Made by a program: the position numbers and the translations under genes. DNA of 64,000 bases. It comes from Manis javanica (lineage: Eukaryota > Chordata > Mammalia > Pholidota > Manidae). The stretch is taken from contig NC_133166.1 in assembly GCF_040802235.1 (NCBI RefSeq), forward strand, positions 114,466,991-114,530,990, given 5' to 3'. The notes under the pieces are model-generated. The model worked only from the letters and a program-made list of their open reading frames with translations, searched no databases and was not told the DNA's origin. Of the stretch, positions 22,170 to 36,499 are shown one piece after another (positions within the stretch are counted from its first letter, which is position 1; each line of letters starts with the position of its first letter).

Positions 22170-22454
22170 GCCGCGGTGAGCTCCGTGATCCGGCGTGTGC
22201 CCCGAGCAGCTGTGCGGCCCCCTGGCATCCCCAGAGGGCACTCCTCGAGCCCGCGGCCCACTCCGTTCCCTCATCTCTAGGGAAGAACCTCTCTAGGACT
22301 CTCGATCCCCCAATACCCCTCGGGAGTTTGCTCAGGAAGTTTGGGGTGCCCAGACCGCAGCCTGCTTATCTGGGCCTGGGCAAGTCGCCCCTCACTGGCT
22401 CTGTGCCTTAACTTATTCTCAGGCCCTGGGGCTGCTGGGGTGGTGGTTTGTGCT

Positions 22455-22460
22455 AATAAA
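22455..22460 (+). terminator. TMEM134: TMEM134 polyadenylation signal AATAAA
   Basis: AATAAA, 286 bases after the stop codon. Confidence 0.75.
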
Positions 22461-22479
22461 AGGGTACTTAATTCTAGCG

Positions 22480-25400
22480 GAGACAATTGCTCGCTCTTTC
22501 CCACCAGCCCAGCACCCTGGCCACAGCACCTTCCTGCAAAGGCTGAGGAAAGGATTGACCCTGGAAGAGAAGGGCTCCAGACCAGCCATGTCCCCATTAT
22601 ACACATAACGGGCCTGCTGCTGAAAGACTTGCCTGATGTCACCCAGTGTGTCAGGAGCAGAGCTGGGCCTGGGACTCTTCTGCCCTGCAAGACTGAAGAA
22701 GGCTTATCTAGCCCCCGTGGTCCCCCAGCCATTAGCAGAGTGGGCCCTGCCCATGCCTTTACCTGGGGGGCCAGTGTGGGTGCCTGCCCTGGTGGCCCTG
22801 GCCGAGGGCACGCAGATGACGCAGGCCTGGGGCCTAGAGACTGGTATCCTGATTCCAGCCTGGCTCTGGGGCCCTGGGCTGCTGCAACCAGCTCCTAATG
22901 TGGGCTGTTACAAGGCAGCAGCCCAGCCCCCTCCCCATGCTGCCCTACTTCGCAGCCCAGGGGTTGGGAGAAATAGAAGGCAGAGGATATGGCAAACAGG
23001 ACCCAATGGCAGAGAACCTCAGTGTCTGAGATTCTTAGAACCGCAGAATATTGGAAACAGAACATCTCAGAATTTCAAAAAATCAGCATCTCAGAATCCT
23101 AAGAACCAAGAAAATAATCTTCTAGAACCTTGAAGCTATCATGTATCAAACACCAAGAAGTTACCAAGTCCTATGCTAAGCACTTCAACACAGGTTATTT
23201 CTGGTGATCTTAACCACCTTACACATGTGGAAACAGAGGCCTAGAGAGAGGCAGAGTCGGGACCATAACCCAGGACTTCCATGGGAGCGGCTGGGAGGCA
23301 CTGAGCTGGAGTGGTCCCCAGCCCACCAATAGCCAAACAAGTGTGGGCTGAGGAGACCCAGATGCTTACATATCTACAGTGTCTCCCCCAGTAAAACGTG
23401 AGTGCCGTTAAGAAGGAGCATTGCTAGGTCTGGCCTCTACTGTGTCTGCAGCAGCCAAGGCAGCACCTCCAGATTCTATACCTTTGTTGAAAGAATGAAC
23501 CCCCAGATCTACACAGACGTCCCACCATCGGCCCCCCAGGCAAGGCACTTTTGGGGGGCACCCAGCAGGATGCAGGTACTCCTAAACTAGTGGCTCTCCA
23601 ACTAGTTGTGGTAAAGGATCATTTTTCATTTCTAATCTATCAGACCAATACTTCTGTTAGATAAAATAAAAATTAGAAAAGTGAACTATAAAAGCCCACA
23701 GTTTGTATTACCATATTATTCAGACATAAAATTAAATTTTAATAAATATAATCAGAATGAACATAGGAAAACAGGTTATGAAAACCATTCATTCAAAGTG
23801 AGCAAATAGGCAATGAACAGAGAGTTGCTACCGCCCTCATAACTTCTTGCCATTCCACAATCATAATACCAAAAGTTATCCTGGCAGTGATGAGGCTTGA
23901 TGTTGTAAGACTGTCTCAGGAGTCAGCAGGCTACAGCCATTGGGCCTGCTATGACCCCCAAGCTAAGAATGGGTTTTACATTTTAGTAATGCTTCAGAAA
24001 AAGTCAAGAATAATAAGATTTGGTGACAAATAAAACTATGAAATTCAAATTTCAATGTCAACAAATCAAGTGTAATTATTATTTATTACGTTTCCAACAC
24101 AGCCACACCCATCTGTTGACTGGCTGCTTGGAGATACAAATTACAACAGCAAAGTTGAGCAACTGAGAGACAGAAACCATGTGGTCATCAAAGTCTAAAA
24201 GCTTTACTATCTGGCCTTTCAAAGAAAAGGTTTGCCTACCTATGGTCTATACAAACACTTTGACAGAACTCTGTGATCACACATTTAAAGTTTTAATGAG
24301 ACCAATGTGCTTGATTGCTGCTGGTTAATTTATATAACAGCCCAAGTTGGACTGACAGTAACACTATCTTCCGGGAATAGTAAATATCTAAACTCTAAAT
24401 CTAATTTCTTTTGAGTTGGAAAATACATTAATGGTTCCATGCAGATTAGGAACATTAGATTTCCTTACTGAGCTGTGACTCAGCTTATCCCCACTGCCTT
24501 TTGCCTCAGCCCATTTTTGTCTGATATGCCTGTAGTTACACTAGCTTTCATTTGGTTAACTTCTGCTAGTAAATCTTTTTCCCAAGCCATCACTTTCAGC
24601 CTGTCTATTGTCATTATACTTTGAACCTGTCTCTTAGAGTCTGCACTCAGCTGTAGGGGAGAGCCTAATATCTGCCCTCTGGTATGTGTTCTCTGCCCTT
24701 GCAGTAGAAGAACCTCTGTTTTTTGACTGGACACATGGTCACCCAAAACAAAGACTGCATTTCCCAGCATCCTTTGCAGCTAGGTGTACCAGCTGAGGCC
24801 TGCCTCACGGGGTCTGAGTGACTCATCTCTTTGCCTCCTTTCCTCTTTGTTCCTGCCTCTGTCCTGCCACCTGGAAAGTAAACAAATGTGGGCCCACCCT
24901 AGGAATGGCAGAGCAGCCAGCAAGAACCTGGTGCCTGAAGACCATACAGCTGCATTTCACCTACGACTTTTCCTGTGGGGAAAATTAACTACTGTCTACT
25001 TTATTGTTGAGTCTCTGTCACTCATGGAGAACACAATCTGATATTGATACTTTTCTTCTGAGACTGAGACTCTCTGACTTTTAACCAAAAAACTTAATCT
25101 ATTTATATTTATTGTAATTTTTGTGTGTTTTTTTTAAGGATTATTTCTATTTTCTATTTTAATGTTTTCTATGGACTTGTTTTTCTTTGCTTTTTTTCCT
25201 CCGTCCCAACCTTCTACTGGCTTAATACGAAGTCTTCACTATCCCCCTTTTTCTCCTCTATTGATTTGACTATTGAACAGAACATCCTATCTCTATTTCT
25301 GTTTTATTAATAGGTACCCTTAAAAGGTTAACAAAGTTTAAAGTTAATGAATGAATCTATCCTCTTCTAGGAAAAAAAAATATTTCAGCATGTCTAAAGT

Positions 25401-26950
25401 ATCTCCTCCTAACTTCCATTTTATTTGTTTCTATTATTTTAGTCCATCTGTTTTTAAAATCCTCCAATTTAATTTTTTTACAGTTAATGCTTCTTTAGAA
25501 CTACCAATATGTTAACTGATTTCTTCCCTCACTATAATTTAGTATATAATCTGCCTTCTTCAACAAGACTACATGAGTGGGAAAACCCTTTCAGCCTTTG
25601 TTGAAAAAAGTTTATATTTCACCTTCATTCTTGAATAATGATTGAGCTAGGTATAGACTTCTTGGCTGGTGATCATTTTTCCTCTGAACAATGAACAATT
25701 TATTCCATTGTCTTCTGGCTTATATTGCTGCCAATGAAAATTCTTCTGACAGTCTAATTGCTGCTCCTCAATAAGAAATATGACTTTTCTCTCAAGTTGT
25801 TTATAAGATTTTCCCTTTGTAGTCTGCAGTTTCACTGGGAAGCATCCACGTATACATTTATTTTTATTTATCCTTCTCTGCCTCCAGTGTGCTCCTTCAG
25901 TCTGTGTGCTTGTCTTTGTGGAAGTCTTTATGGGAAAATTCAGCCATCATCTCTTTGAATATTGCCTCATATATTTTTCTCCATATTTTCTCCTTCTGAG
26001 ACTCCTAAGGACTTTTAACTGCTCTTTAATATTTCCTATTTTTTTAACCCTCTGTGTTACCTTATGGGTGATTTCTCAGATGAAGCTCCCAGTTCACTAA
26101 TCTTCCTTTCAATGGTGTCTAATCTGTATTTGAATTACCTTTTATTTTTTCCATTCCAGTCATTGTAGCCTTTATTTTTGGAAAGTCTTTGGGTTATTTT
26201 AAAAATATTCCTGCTCTATTTTCATACTATCCTGTTACTGCATATGCATCTCTCTTCTGTCTTTTATCTCTTTTTATTTATTTATTTGCATTTACTCTGT
26301 GGTCTCTTTTAGATTGTTCTATTATTTACACTTTGGAGGCCAGTTCTCCTGTTTGTCGCATTTGCCTAGTCTCCTTAATGGTGATTTGTTTCTTCATGTG
26401 ATTGGGATTTTTTGTCATGAGTTCACCTTCAGAAGTAATACAGTTGTTATTTTAATCTCATGTTCCCTGGATTTAAAGAGTGCTCTTCTCAACAGTTTTT
26501 TCCTACTTCTTGAGCTTTTCACACCATGAAGAAGCTTTTTACATTCCTGCCTGATATGCAGGACTTGAGCTTCAGGTTCTCTAGGGTAACTTTTTCCACT
26601 CAAGGCCCTGAATATCTGTACCCTTGCTACTTCCTCAGGCTGATAGATGTATATTTTGGTCCCCTTTTCAAGAACAGGGTAACCCTTCGAGACCCTGGAA
26701 TGTACTCAGGGTCATGTCTTACTCCCCAACCTTTTGCAGGTCTTTTGTCACTCCTGGATGTCAGAGCCCAGAACCTCTTCTCCACCTCTGAACCCCCATG
26801 GTGTGTACTCCTTTCCACCAACCAGCTTTGAGTTCTCTCTTTGTCTTTGGTACCTGGAGTCCAAATCCCTTTCCTTCAAGCTCAGTTGGGTTTTTTTTTG
26901 TATCATTTATACCCATAAGTAGTACGAGGCATCCAGCCACCTTCTTAATT
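22480..26950. other. Intergenic DNA between the TMEM134 and CABP4 3' ends
   Basis: No host gene recognised. A MIR (antisense, 'gtggaaacagaggcctagag', about 23130-23270) is followed by an increasingly AT-rich stretch from 23,600. Segment 24,720-24,800 ('catttcccagcatcctttgcagctag') belongs to a common old mammalian repeat that I cannot name with certainty. Confidence 0.45.
25060..26600 (-). repeat. Old LINE-1-like remnant, antisense
   Basis: T-rich plus-strand text such as 'ccattgtcttctggcttata', 'gtttataagattttcccttt' and 'gaagtctttatgggaaaatt' resembles the antisense of old L1M/HAL1-type sequence. It is highly diverged; the exact boundaries and subfamily are uncertain. Confidence 0.45.
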
Positions 26951-27262
26951 CACGCTGCTACCAGAATCCTCCCAGCACTGCTCTGTCTTTGAATGCAGCC
27001 AGCACCAGGGAGCTCCCTACCTTCCAAGGGGCTAGAGAGATCTGAATCTTGCATACACCAGGGGATGACAGGCAGTTGAGGGCAGGTTTCTTTCGGGCAA
27101 CTTAGGGAGGGAGGCAAGGAGTAGGGTGGGTAGGTAACATCACAAGACAACTCTCTGGCCAGGTGTCAGGAACAGAAGAAGCCTGGGGGCTTCTGGGTCG
27201 CTTCCATCATGGGGCCCTGATGGTCTGGGCCAGAGAGGCAATGTGTTCTCCCTCCTAGAGCT

Positions 27263-30076
<2,814 letters not shown>

Positions 30077-30079
30077 GTG

Positions 30080-30420
30080 GAGAGAGGTGGAGGGACTCAG
30101 ATATGCAGGGCCAGGGAGCAACCTTGGTTCTCAGGACCCACAAAGCTGCTTATTCACACACCCCCAGCCGAGAACTGATGGTCTGAGGGGGATTAGGGTA
30201 AGTGAGGCAGGCAGCCCAGGTCCTAATCCTGACCCTCTGCCTGGGGGTGGCCAGGACAGAGCCAGATAGGTCAAAAGAACTGTCCTCAGCACCAGGGGCC
30301 ATGATGTGGCCGCTGCAAAGTGAGAACTGCAATGGACTATAGCTCTGCCACTTATAATCTGGGAGACCCAGCAGATTCACTTCTCTGAGCCTCAGTTGTC
30401 TCATTAAAATGGGGGCAATA
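30080..30420 (-). promoter_or_regulatory. CABP4: CABP4 upstream region with CRX/OTX-type sites
   Basis: GGATTA at 30190-30195 and TAATCC at 30224-30229 are perfect CRX/OTX2 core sites in opposite orientations, 114-153 bases upstream of the start codon. A further TAATC at 30355-30359 lies in a MIR core (about 30330-30420, 'ctctgagcctcagttgtctc'). Photoreceptor expression of CABP4 makes CRX control plausible; binding is inferred. Confidence 0.45.
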
Positions 30421-30429
30421 TAGCTGAAG

Positions 30430-32060
30430 AGTCAAGTGCACAGCCCAGTTGTGTGACGTGGGCAGGACTTAGCTTGGAGAGGACAAGAAAGGCATCTCAG
30501 GCGGGAGGAAGAGTGTAGGCAGAGGCCGGGAGATGGGAGAGGATAGGCTGTGTTGCCTACTGCAGCCCCGTCATGGGTGACATCTTGTCTGTAGCAGAAG
30601 GTGTGTGAAATTGGGGATCAGAGGCCAGATCACAGAGGCCTTGAATGCCAGACTGAGGGGCATGGGGGTGGCATCAGAGGAGGTGGGCCCTGGGGGGTAC
30701 GAAGCTGATCCTGAGCTGGAGGAGCCCAGGATGAGGGGGTTCCAACCATAGGACCCTGTGAGGAACTGTAGGGGGTGGGGCTGGCGGGTCACTCAGCCCC
30801 ACTGGGCTGGGGCTAGGGTTTCCCAGAGAGCAGCCCCATGAATGATTGATGTCCTCGCAGCTCTGGTTTCATGCCGGCCGCCTTAGAGTTGCCAGGCGCC
30901 ACGCAGCAGGCCCCAGCGTGGGGCTGTGTGGATGGCTGGACCACTGGGCAGGCAGGCACGCCCTGCTCCTTCCGGCCAGCAGCCTGAACCTCACAGGTAA
31001 GCCAGGCCTCACCCGTCCCTGGGGTTCTGATCCAGTAGGGGCTGGAGCTTGCAGACAGGGGTCTGCTTGAGAAAGAGCTCTGGAGGAGAGGGGGCCACCC
31101 AGCTGAAAGCCAAGGGGCCGGAGCCATGGGCCCAGACCGGATCCAGCCTTTCTGGGGCACCTGCTCCCTCCCTTGACTCCACACTGTCACCAGGGCTTTC
31201 TCCCCTCCCCGAGGGAAACTCCTTCCTCTAGCCAGCATGGGGAGGCAGGGGCTGGGGCAGCAGGCCCCTTGGGCCCCAGCCACCCTCATCCTCACCACAC
31301 TGCTGAGAGCCCGTCCTCCTTCCCTGTTTGGGAGCCATAGGGACAAACGGGGGCCACCTTCTGCCTGAGCTGTGAGGATGAGGCAAGGGCCGTGGTGGAT
31401 CAGGGGTTGATGGGGGGTTTCAAGCCGCTGCCAGAACCCCCCTCCGAGACCAGGTCATCCAGCCCTGTGCTTTGCACTTTAACCTAAGTTCATGAGTGGC
31501 ACTCATAATGGCGAGGGGCCTCCTCTGCCCCAGAGTCCCTGTCACCTCTTGGACTTCTCTGGGCTAATGGGACCCTGAGCCCTCCCTTCTCGGAATCTTA
31601 AACACTTGAACCCCAGAATGCCAGGCCAGAAGCAGTCTGCAGTGATCCAACCAAGTGGTTTTCAAACTGTGTTCCATAGAGCCCTAAGGGTGCTTTCCTT
31701 CCATTCTGAGCACCTCCTTTAGTTCATGTAGGAGTTCCTCTATAATATTTTATTTAAATAAAAGATTCACCAGTCTGAAAAATATGTTTGAAATCCTCAG
31801 GTTTATTGTACTCAGACACACCGGGATTCCATGTGGCAGAATGATTAGGTCTGAGCTTGCGTCCGGGTGCCCCATCCCCACCACTGACCCTGGGCCAATC
31901 ACTGATCCTCAGAACTTTCTTCTCCTCACCAATAAAATGGATTGTATGAGGACTAGGTGAGGTAATCTATTCAAAGTCTCTGAAACAGGACCCAAAAGGT
32001 GATGGTGGCCCAGAGAGGGACAGTGACTTGCCTGGAGATACACAGCATCCTCTTTCTCCT
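30430..32060. other. Intergenic DNA between CABP4 and GPR152
   Basis: No host exon recognised. MIR (sense) occupies about 31835-32000 ('gattaggtctgagcttgcgt' to 'ggtgaggtaatctattcaaa'), and old L2/MIR scraps lie at 30480-30770. The CABP4 and GPR152 5' ends diverge here, about 2.1 kb apart. Confidence 0.5.
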
Positions 32061-32142
32061 ACTGAGTCATGTGTGCCTTCCTTGACTCACCAGGCACCCA
32101 CTCCGTGTCCAGTGGTACTGGGGACCTCAAGCAGACACTGCT

Positions 32143-33741
32143 ATGGAAGCTAACCTGGGAGCCGCAGGCCACGGGCCACTCACAAAGCTCGAGGATGAGG
32201 AATACTACCCCCAGGGCGGCTGGGACACAGCCTTCCTGCTGGCCCTCGTGCTCCTGGGGCTGCCTGCCAATGGGCTCATGGCATGGCTGGCTGGCTCACA
32301 GGCCCGGCAGGGCGCGGGCACGAGGCTTGCCCTTCTTCTGCTCAGCCTGGCCCTCTCTGACTTTCTGTTCCTGGCGGCAGCGGCCTTCCAGATCCTGGAG
32401 ATCCAGCACGGAGGGCGCTGGCCACTGGGGACGGCTGCCTGTCGCTTCTACTACTTCCTGTGGGGCGTGTCCTACTCCTCCGGCCTCTTCCTGCTGGCGG
32501 CCCTCAGCCTGGACCGCTGCCTGCTGGCGCTGTGTCCTCGCTGGTACCCTGGGTGCCGCCCAGCCCGCCTGCCCCTCTGGGTCTGCGCCGGGGTCTGGGT
32601 GCTGGCCACGCTCTTCAGCGTGCCCTGGCTGGTGTTCCCTGAGGCTGCCGTCTGGTGGTACGGCCTGGTCATCTGCCTGGACTTCTGGGACAGTGAGGAG
32701 CTTCCACTGCGGATGCTGGAGATTCTTGGGGGCTTCCTGCCTTTCCTCCTGCTGCTTGTCTGCCATGTGCTCACCCAGGCAGCTGCCTGTAGGACCTGCT
32801 GCCACCAGCAACCTAGGCCCACAGCCTGCCATGGCTTTCCCCGTGTGGCCAAGACCATATTGTCAGCCTATGTGGTCCTGCGGCTGCCCTACCAGCTGGC
32901 ACAGCTGCTGTACCTGGCCTTCCTGTGGGACATCTACCCCGGCTACCTGCTCTGGGAAGCCCTGGTCTACTCTGACTATCTGATCCTGCTCAACAGCTGC
33001 CTCAGCCCCTTCCTCTGCCTCCTGGCCAGCGCCGACCTCCAGGCCCTGCTGCGTGCCATGCTCTCCTCCTTCGCAGCAGCTCTCTGTGAGGAACAGCCGG
33101 GCAGCTACACAGCAGCTGAGCCACAGACCCAAATGGACTCGGGGGGTCAGACTTTGCCAGGGCTGATGGCTGAGGCCCAGCCACAGGCAAACCCCATGGT
33201 CCAGTCACAGGTGGACCCCATGACCCAGCCACAGACATATTTTGTGGCGCAGCCACGGATGCAGTCACAGTTGGATTCTGTGGCCCTGTCACAGGCGGAC
33301 CCTGTGACCCAGCCACAGTCAGATTCTGTGGCCCAGCCACAGGTGGATCCTGTGACCCAGCCACAGTCAGATTTTGTGGCCCAGCCCCAGATGCAGCCAC
33401 AGTTGGATTCTGTGACTCTGTCACAGGTGGACCCCGTAGCCCAGCCACAGTTAGAGTCTGTGGCCCCACCTCAGCTGAATGCCACAGCTCAGCCACAGGT
33501 GAACCAGGAGACCCAGCCCCAGGTGGACTTTGTGGCCCAGTCACAGGCCAAGCCTGAGGTACAGACCCCTGCCCTCACTGCCAGGTCAGCCCACGGCCCC
33601 TGTGATGAAGCCTCTGCCCCATCTACAGATCTCACCCCCGAGGCCCCTGACAACCTGGCTACGCCTGCTGCTTCTGAGGGGAAAAGCCCCTGCAGGGGTT
33701 TCTCTGTGGAGGCCCCTGGGGCAGGGGCAGGCTCCACATGA
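32143..33741 (+). CDS. GPR152: GPR152, orphan class A G protein-coupled receptor
   Basis: Single-exon open frame of 532 codons plus stop (TGA 33739-33741). Residues about 30-50 open a seven-helix core that matches remembered human GPR152 very closely: LPANGLMAW in helix 1, LALSDFLFL in helix 2, a conserved Cys before helix 3 (TAACRFYYF) and in loop 2 (VICLDFW). The usual DRY is LDRC and the NPxxY region reads NSCLSPFL, so canonical activation motifs are changed, as in the human orphan receptor. The intracellular tail (from about residue 305) is a Q/P/D-rich run of 8-residue repeats (33178-33564) and makes the protein about 62 residues longer than human (470). The ATG at 32143 corresponds to human Met5; the human Met1 position is not an ATG here. 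Ligand and coupling are unknown. Confidence 0.95.
   Translation: MEANLGAAGHGPLTKLEDEEYYPQGGWDTAFLLALVLLGLPANGLMAWLAGSQARQGAGTRLALLLLSLALSDFLFLAAAAFQILEIQHGGRWPLGTAACRFYYFLWGVSYSSGLFLLAALSLDRCLLALCPRWYPGCRPARLPLWVCAGVWVLATLFSVPWLVFPEAAVWWYGLVICLDFWDSEELPLRMLEILGGFLPFLLLLVCHVLTQAAACRTCCHQQPRPTACHGFPRVAKTILSAYVVLRLPYQLAQLLYLAFLWDIYPGYLLWEALVYSDYLILLNSCLSPFLCLLASADLQALLRAMLSSFAAALCEEQPGSYTAAEPQTQMDSGGQTLPGLMAEAQPQANPMVQSQVDPMTQPQTYFVAQPRMQSQLDSVALSQADPVTQPQSDSVAQPQVDPVTQPQSDFVAQPQMQPQLDSVTLSQVDPVAQPQLESVAPPQLNATAQPQVNQETQPQVDFVAQSQAKPEVQTPALTARSAHGPCDEASAPSTDLTPEAPDNLATPAASEGKSPCRGFSVEAPGAGAGST
33178..33564 (+). repeat. GPR152: GPR152 C-terminal 24-base coding tandem repeat
   Basis: About 16 imperfect copies of an 8-codon unit, QPQ(V/S/L)D(P/S)V(T/A), each 24 bases. 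A higher-order unit of 132 bases is visible: 33241-33372 and 33373-33504 align end to end, both starting TTTGTGGC and carrying ATGCAG at the same offset (33259 and 33391). Expected to vary in length between individuals or species. Confidence 0.85.
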
Positions 33742-34725
33742 GGGTCCAGGAAAGCCAAGCCCACAGGGCAGCGGAAGAGCCAGAGGGAGACGGAGGAGCC
33801 AGTCGGGCAGGGGGCAGGGGGCTGTGGAGGAAGTCATCATGGAGAACCCCAGCCCAGTCCCTTGGGCCTGGCAGGAGGGCTTGGGGGAAGTGAAAATGAA
33901 ACGGCCGAAAGTCCCAGATGGTTTGCTGTGAGCATTACACCCCCTCCTGAGGCCCACGAAGCCCGTCCACGCTGCCCCCTTACACAGCGGCCCCGGTGGA
34001 TGGTGTCCTGGTCGGCTCTGACCCCCAACTCCCAGTCCCCACTGACGGCTCCCCCTAGCCACAGTCCTGCAGGAGAAAGGCAGCAGGGGCGACCCCCAGG
34101 CTGGGTCAGACCTCCTGATCACTCCCTTCCTGCGCACCTCCCTGTCCAAGTCCTCCAGCCCAGGAACGCGGAGCCCCAAGGAGGAAATCCTGCAGAGAAG
34201 GGAGGCGTTCAGGAGCTGAGGGGAGCCCAGCGCCCTTGGAGCCCACGAGCTGGCCCGGCCTGGCCAAGCCCTCTCCACCGGCCCTCACCCCACAGTGGGC
34301 AGCGGGGCTGGGGCAGGACTTCCCTCAGCAAGACAGCGGGGGCAGAGGCGAGGGCTACCGAGCCTGGACGCAGACTGGCTCTGGGTGACCGTGGACAAGC
34401 GGCTTCACCCACTGAGCTTCTGCTTCATCTGCCGTTGGAGAATTAGAAGAAAAAGTGTGTTAGATGCCCAGCAAGAGCCTGGCACGATGAGGGCTTGACG
34501 AACAGCACTCCTCCTTCACGGGCATCCAGGGATGTTGCCACAGGGGCTGGAGGCGCCACCTAAGCATCCGGGACCCTGCGAGCTTCAGGGCAGCCCCACT
34601 GTGTCTGTGACCGGTTCCGGCCTGGAGACACCCAGGTGGCCCAAGAGAGCACACGCTGCCTCTGCCTCGGGCAGCTCCAGGCGACTCCAGGGTCTTCTCC
34701 ATTTAAGGGTTCAGCTAGTGGCCGC

Positions 34726-34917
34726 CTAACCCCTCCACCATGGTGGGGGCTGCAGGTGCAGGGCGTCCTGGTCCTGCCTTCCTAATCTAAGCCTCTCCCA
34801 TGCGCTCTGCACGGGTGCATAGGTGGAGGAGGTCCAAGCAAAGAGCTCTGGGACCAGTGGCTCCAGGAAGGGCACAGACCTCATGTAGGGCACATAGTAT
34901 CTCTCGGGCAGAGCCAT
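34726..34917 (-). CDS. Unrecognised 63-residue open frame with a strong start context
   Basis: ATG at 34917-34915 lies in GAGAGGATGG (A at -3, G at +4) and opens 63 codons ending in TAG. The translation (start MALPERYYVPYMRSVPFLEP, end PPPWWRG) has a balanced, aromatic-rich composition unlike the Arg/Pro/Gly-rich chance frames nearby. No domain, signal peptide or homologue is recognised. It could be a small lineage-specific gene, an exon of an unannotated transcript, or chance. Low confidence. Confidence 0.2.
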   Translation of the reverse strand: MALPERYYVPYMRSVPFLEPLVPELFAWTSSTYAPVQSAWERLRLGRQDQDALHLQPPPWWRG

Positions 34918-36499
34918 CCTCTCCCCTCACAAGCTGCAGACACTACAAGAAATCTAGAAAGTGCTGAAGGTCTATTTTCTGACTCCCACCCCACTTCCCT
35001 CTCTCACCCTTCACTCTCTTCTGCCCTCACCCAACCCCCAGCTCTCTCTCAATGCCCAGTGTTCCTTTATCATGAGGCTTTTCCCCTTTTCACCCCATTT
35101 CATCCCCTTTTCCCATTAGCTCAGCAGTGGGACCTGCAGAAGCTCAGAGATGCCCTTACCAGTAGGTGTAAATGACAATGACATTTTACTGCGACCCATC
35201 CTAGGGGTGCTTGCATTTTTAAAAGGCAGCAGGCTGTGCAGGCATTCTGGGGTGGTGCAGTCAGATCTGGGTTCCGGTTTCTAACTCTCTCTTTGCCTTA
35301 ATTTCCCCCTTTGTAATATGGGGTGATAATGTTCCCCTTGCAAGTTTGGCGGCTGTGATTATTAAGTGAGCCAGGGATGGCAGCTCGCTGGTGGTGGTGA
35401 TATTAGCAGCCTAATCATAGCATTTCCTAGGGATGTGAGATCACAGCTCTGATGCTGGTGGGGGAGAGATTTCTGGACAGTCACAAATGCGTCAAATCCA
35501 CTCATTCAGCAGATGTTTATTGAGCATTGCTAGATGTCTTTCCAGCCAGTCTTCCATTTTGGGAGACACACGGGTGGGGGTAGCAGCATGGCCTCTGGTG
35601 CCCCTCAGGGGTTGTTTGAATCCTGGCTCCACCATTCACCAGCTGTGTGATCTTCAGTCCCTTCCTTGGGACTCGATTTCCTCATCTGAAAATGGGGATC
35701 ATAGTAATGGTTCCTGTCTCTGGGAGCATTAAGCTTTATGAAGTGCTTGGATCCTTGCCTGGCACAAAGTAGTGCTTAATAATTGTTAGCCACTAATTTG
35801 ATCACAGCCGTGGGCACACCCAAGCCTCACTGACAAGCCTCTGCATGGCAGCATGTGCCCACAAGGTACTGTCCCCTCCACCGCATTGTCTCCTCCTTCA
35901 TGAGAAGGGCTGACCTGCTCCCCCCCCCTTTGGAGTACCACTCCCCAAGGACAGGGCGTGGACTTCTGACCCCTCAGGGTACTCTGCATCGCCCTTCTCC
36001 CTTCTCCAAGGTAGAGGTTCCAAAGCCTTTCCAGCCTAACAGGCAAATCAGGGACTGAAAGCTCAGTGCCAGCCCCCGCCGGCCTGCAGCTCTGGTCCAT
36101 GCTCCAAGCCCTGAGTGTTGGAGACTGGGCCAGCCCCACCCCCAAGATCTTCCAGCGGAGTCCTCCCTGTAATGGGTAACTGCTATGCGAGAGAAAGAGC
36201 GGTGCCATGGAGGGTTTTGTGGAATAAAGAGTAGCTCTCCTGGTGGCCCACAGAGAAGGGTCTCACACTGGAGGGAACATGCACACCCAAGGCCAGAGGG
36301 GATGGAGGGAGGGCTCAGCCCTGGCGCTCCACAGCCCCTCTGTTCATCTCAACACACGCATGGGGCTGGGCTCCCATGGCCCTCTGGGAGGCTCACCCCT
36401 TCTCCAGAGGAGAGACACCCCACCCTCTCCCTCATAGGGACCACATGTGGATTCTGAGAGGTGTGAATAAGAACATTTTTCAATTCTACATTCAGGGCT

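Noticed and set aside
24480-24770. 96-codon minus-strand frame in the TMEM134-CABP4 gap
   Set aside because: It overlaps text of a common old interspersed repeat ('catttcccagcatcctttgc'), so it is most likely repeat-derived chance coding.
32069-32983. 304-codon plus-strand frame overlapping GPR152
   Set aside because: It is a shadow frame of the GPR152 exon, rich in Trp, Cys and Ser, with no homology.
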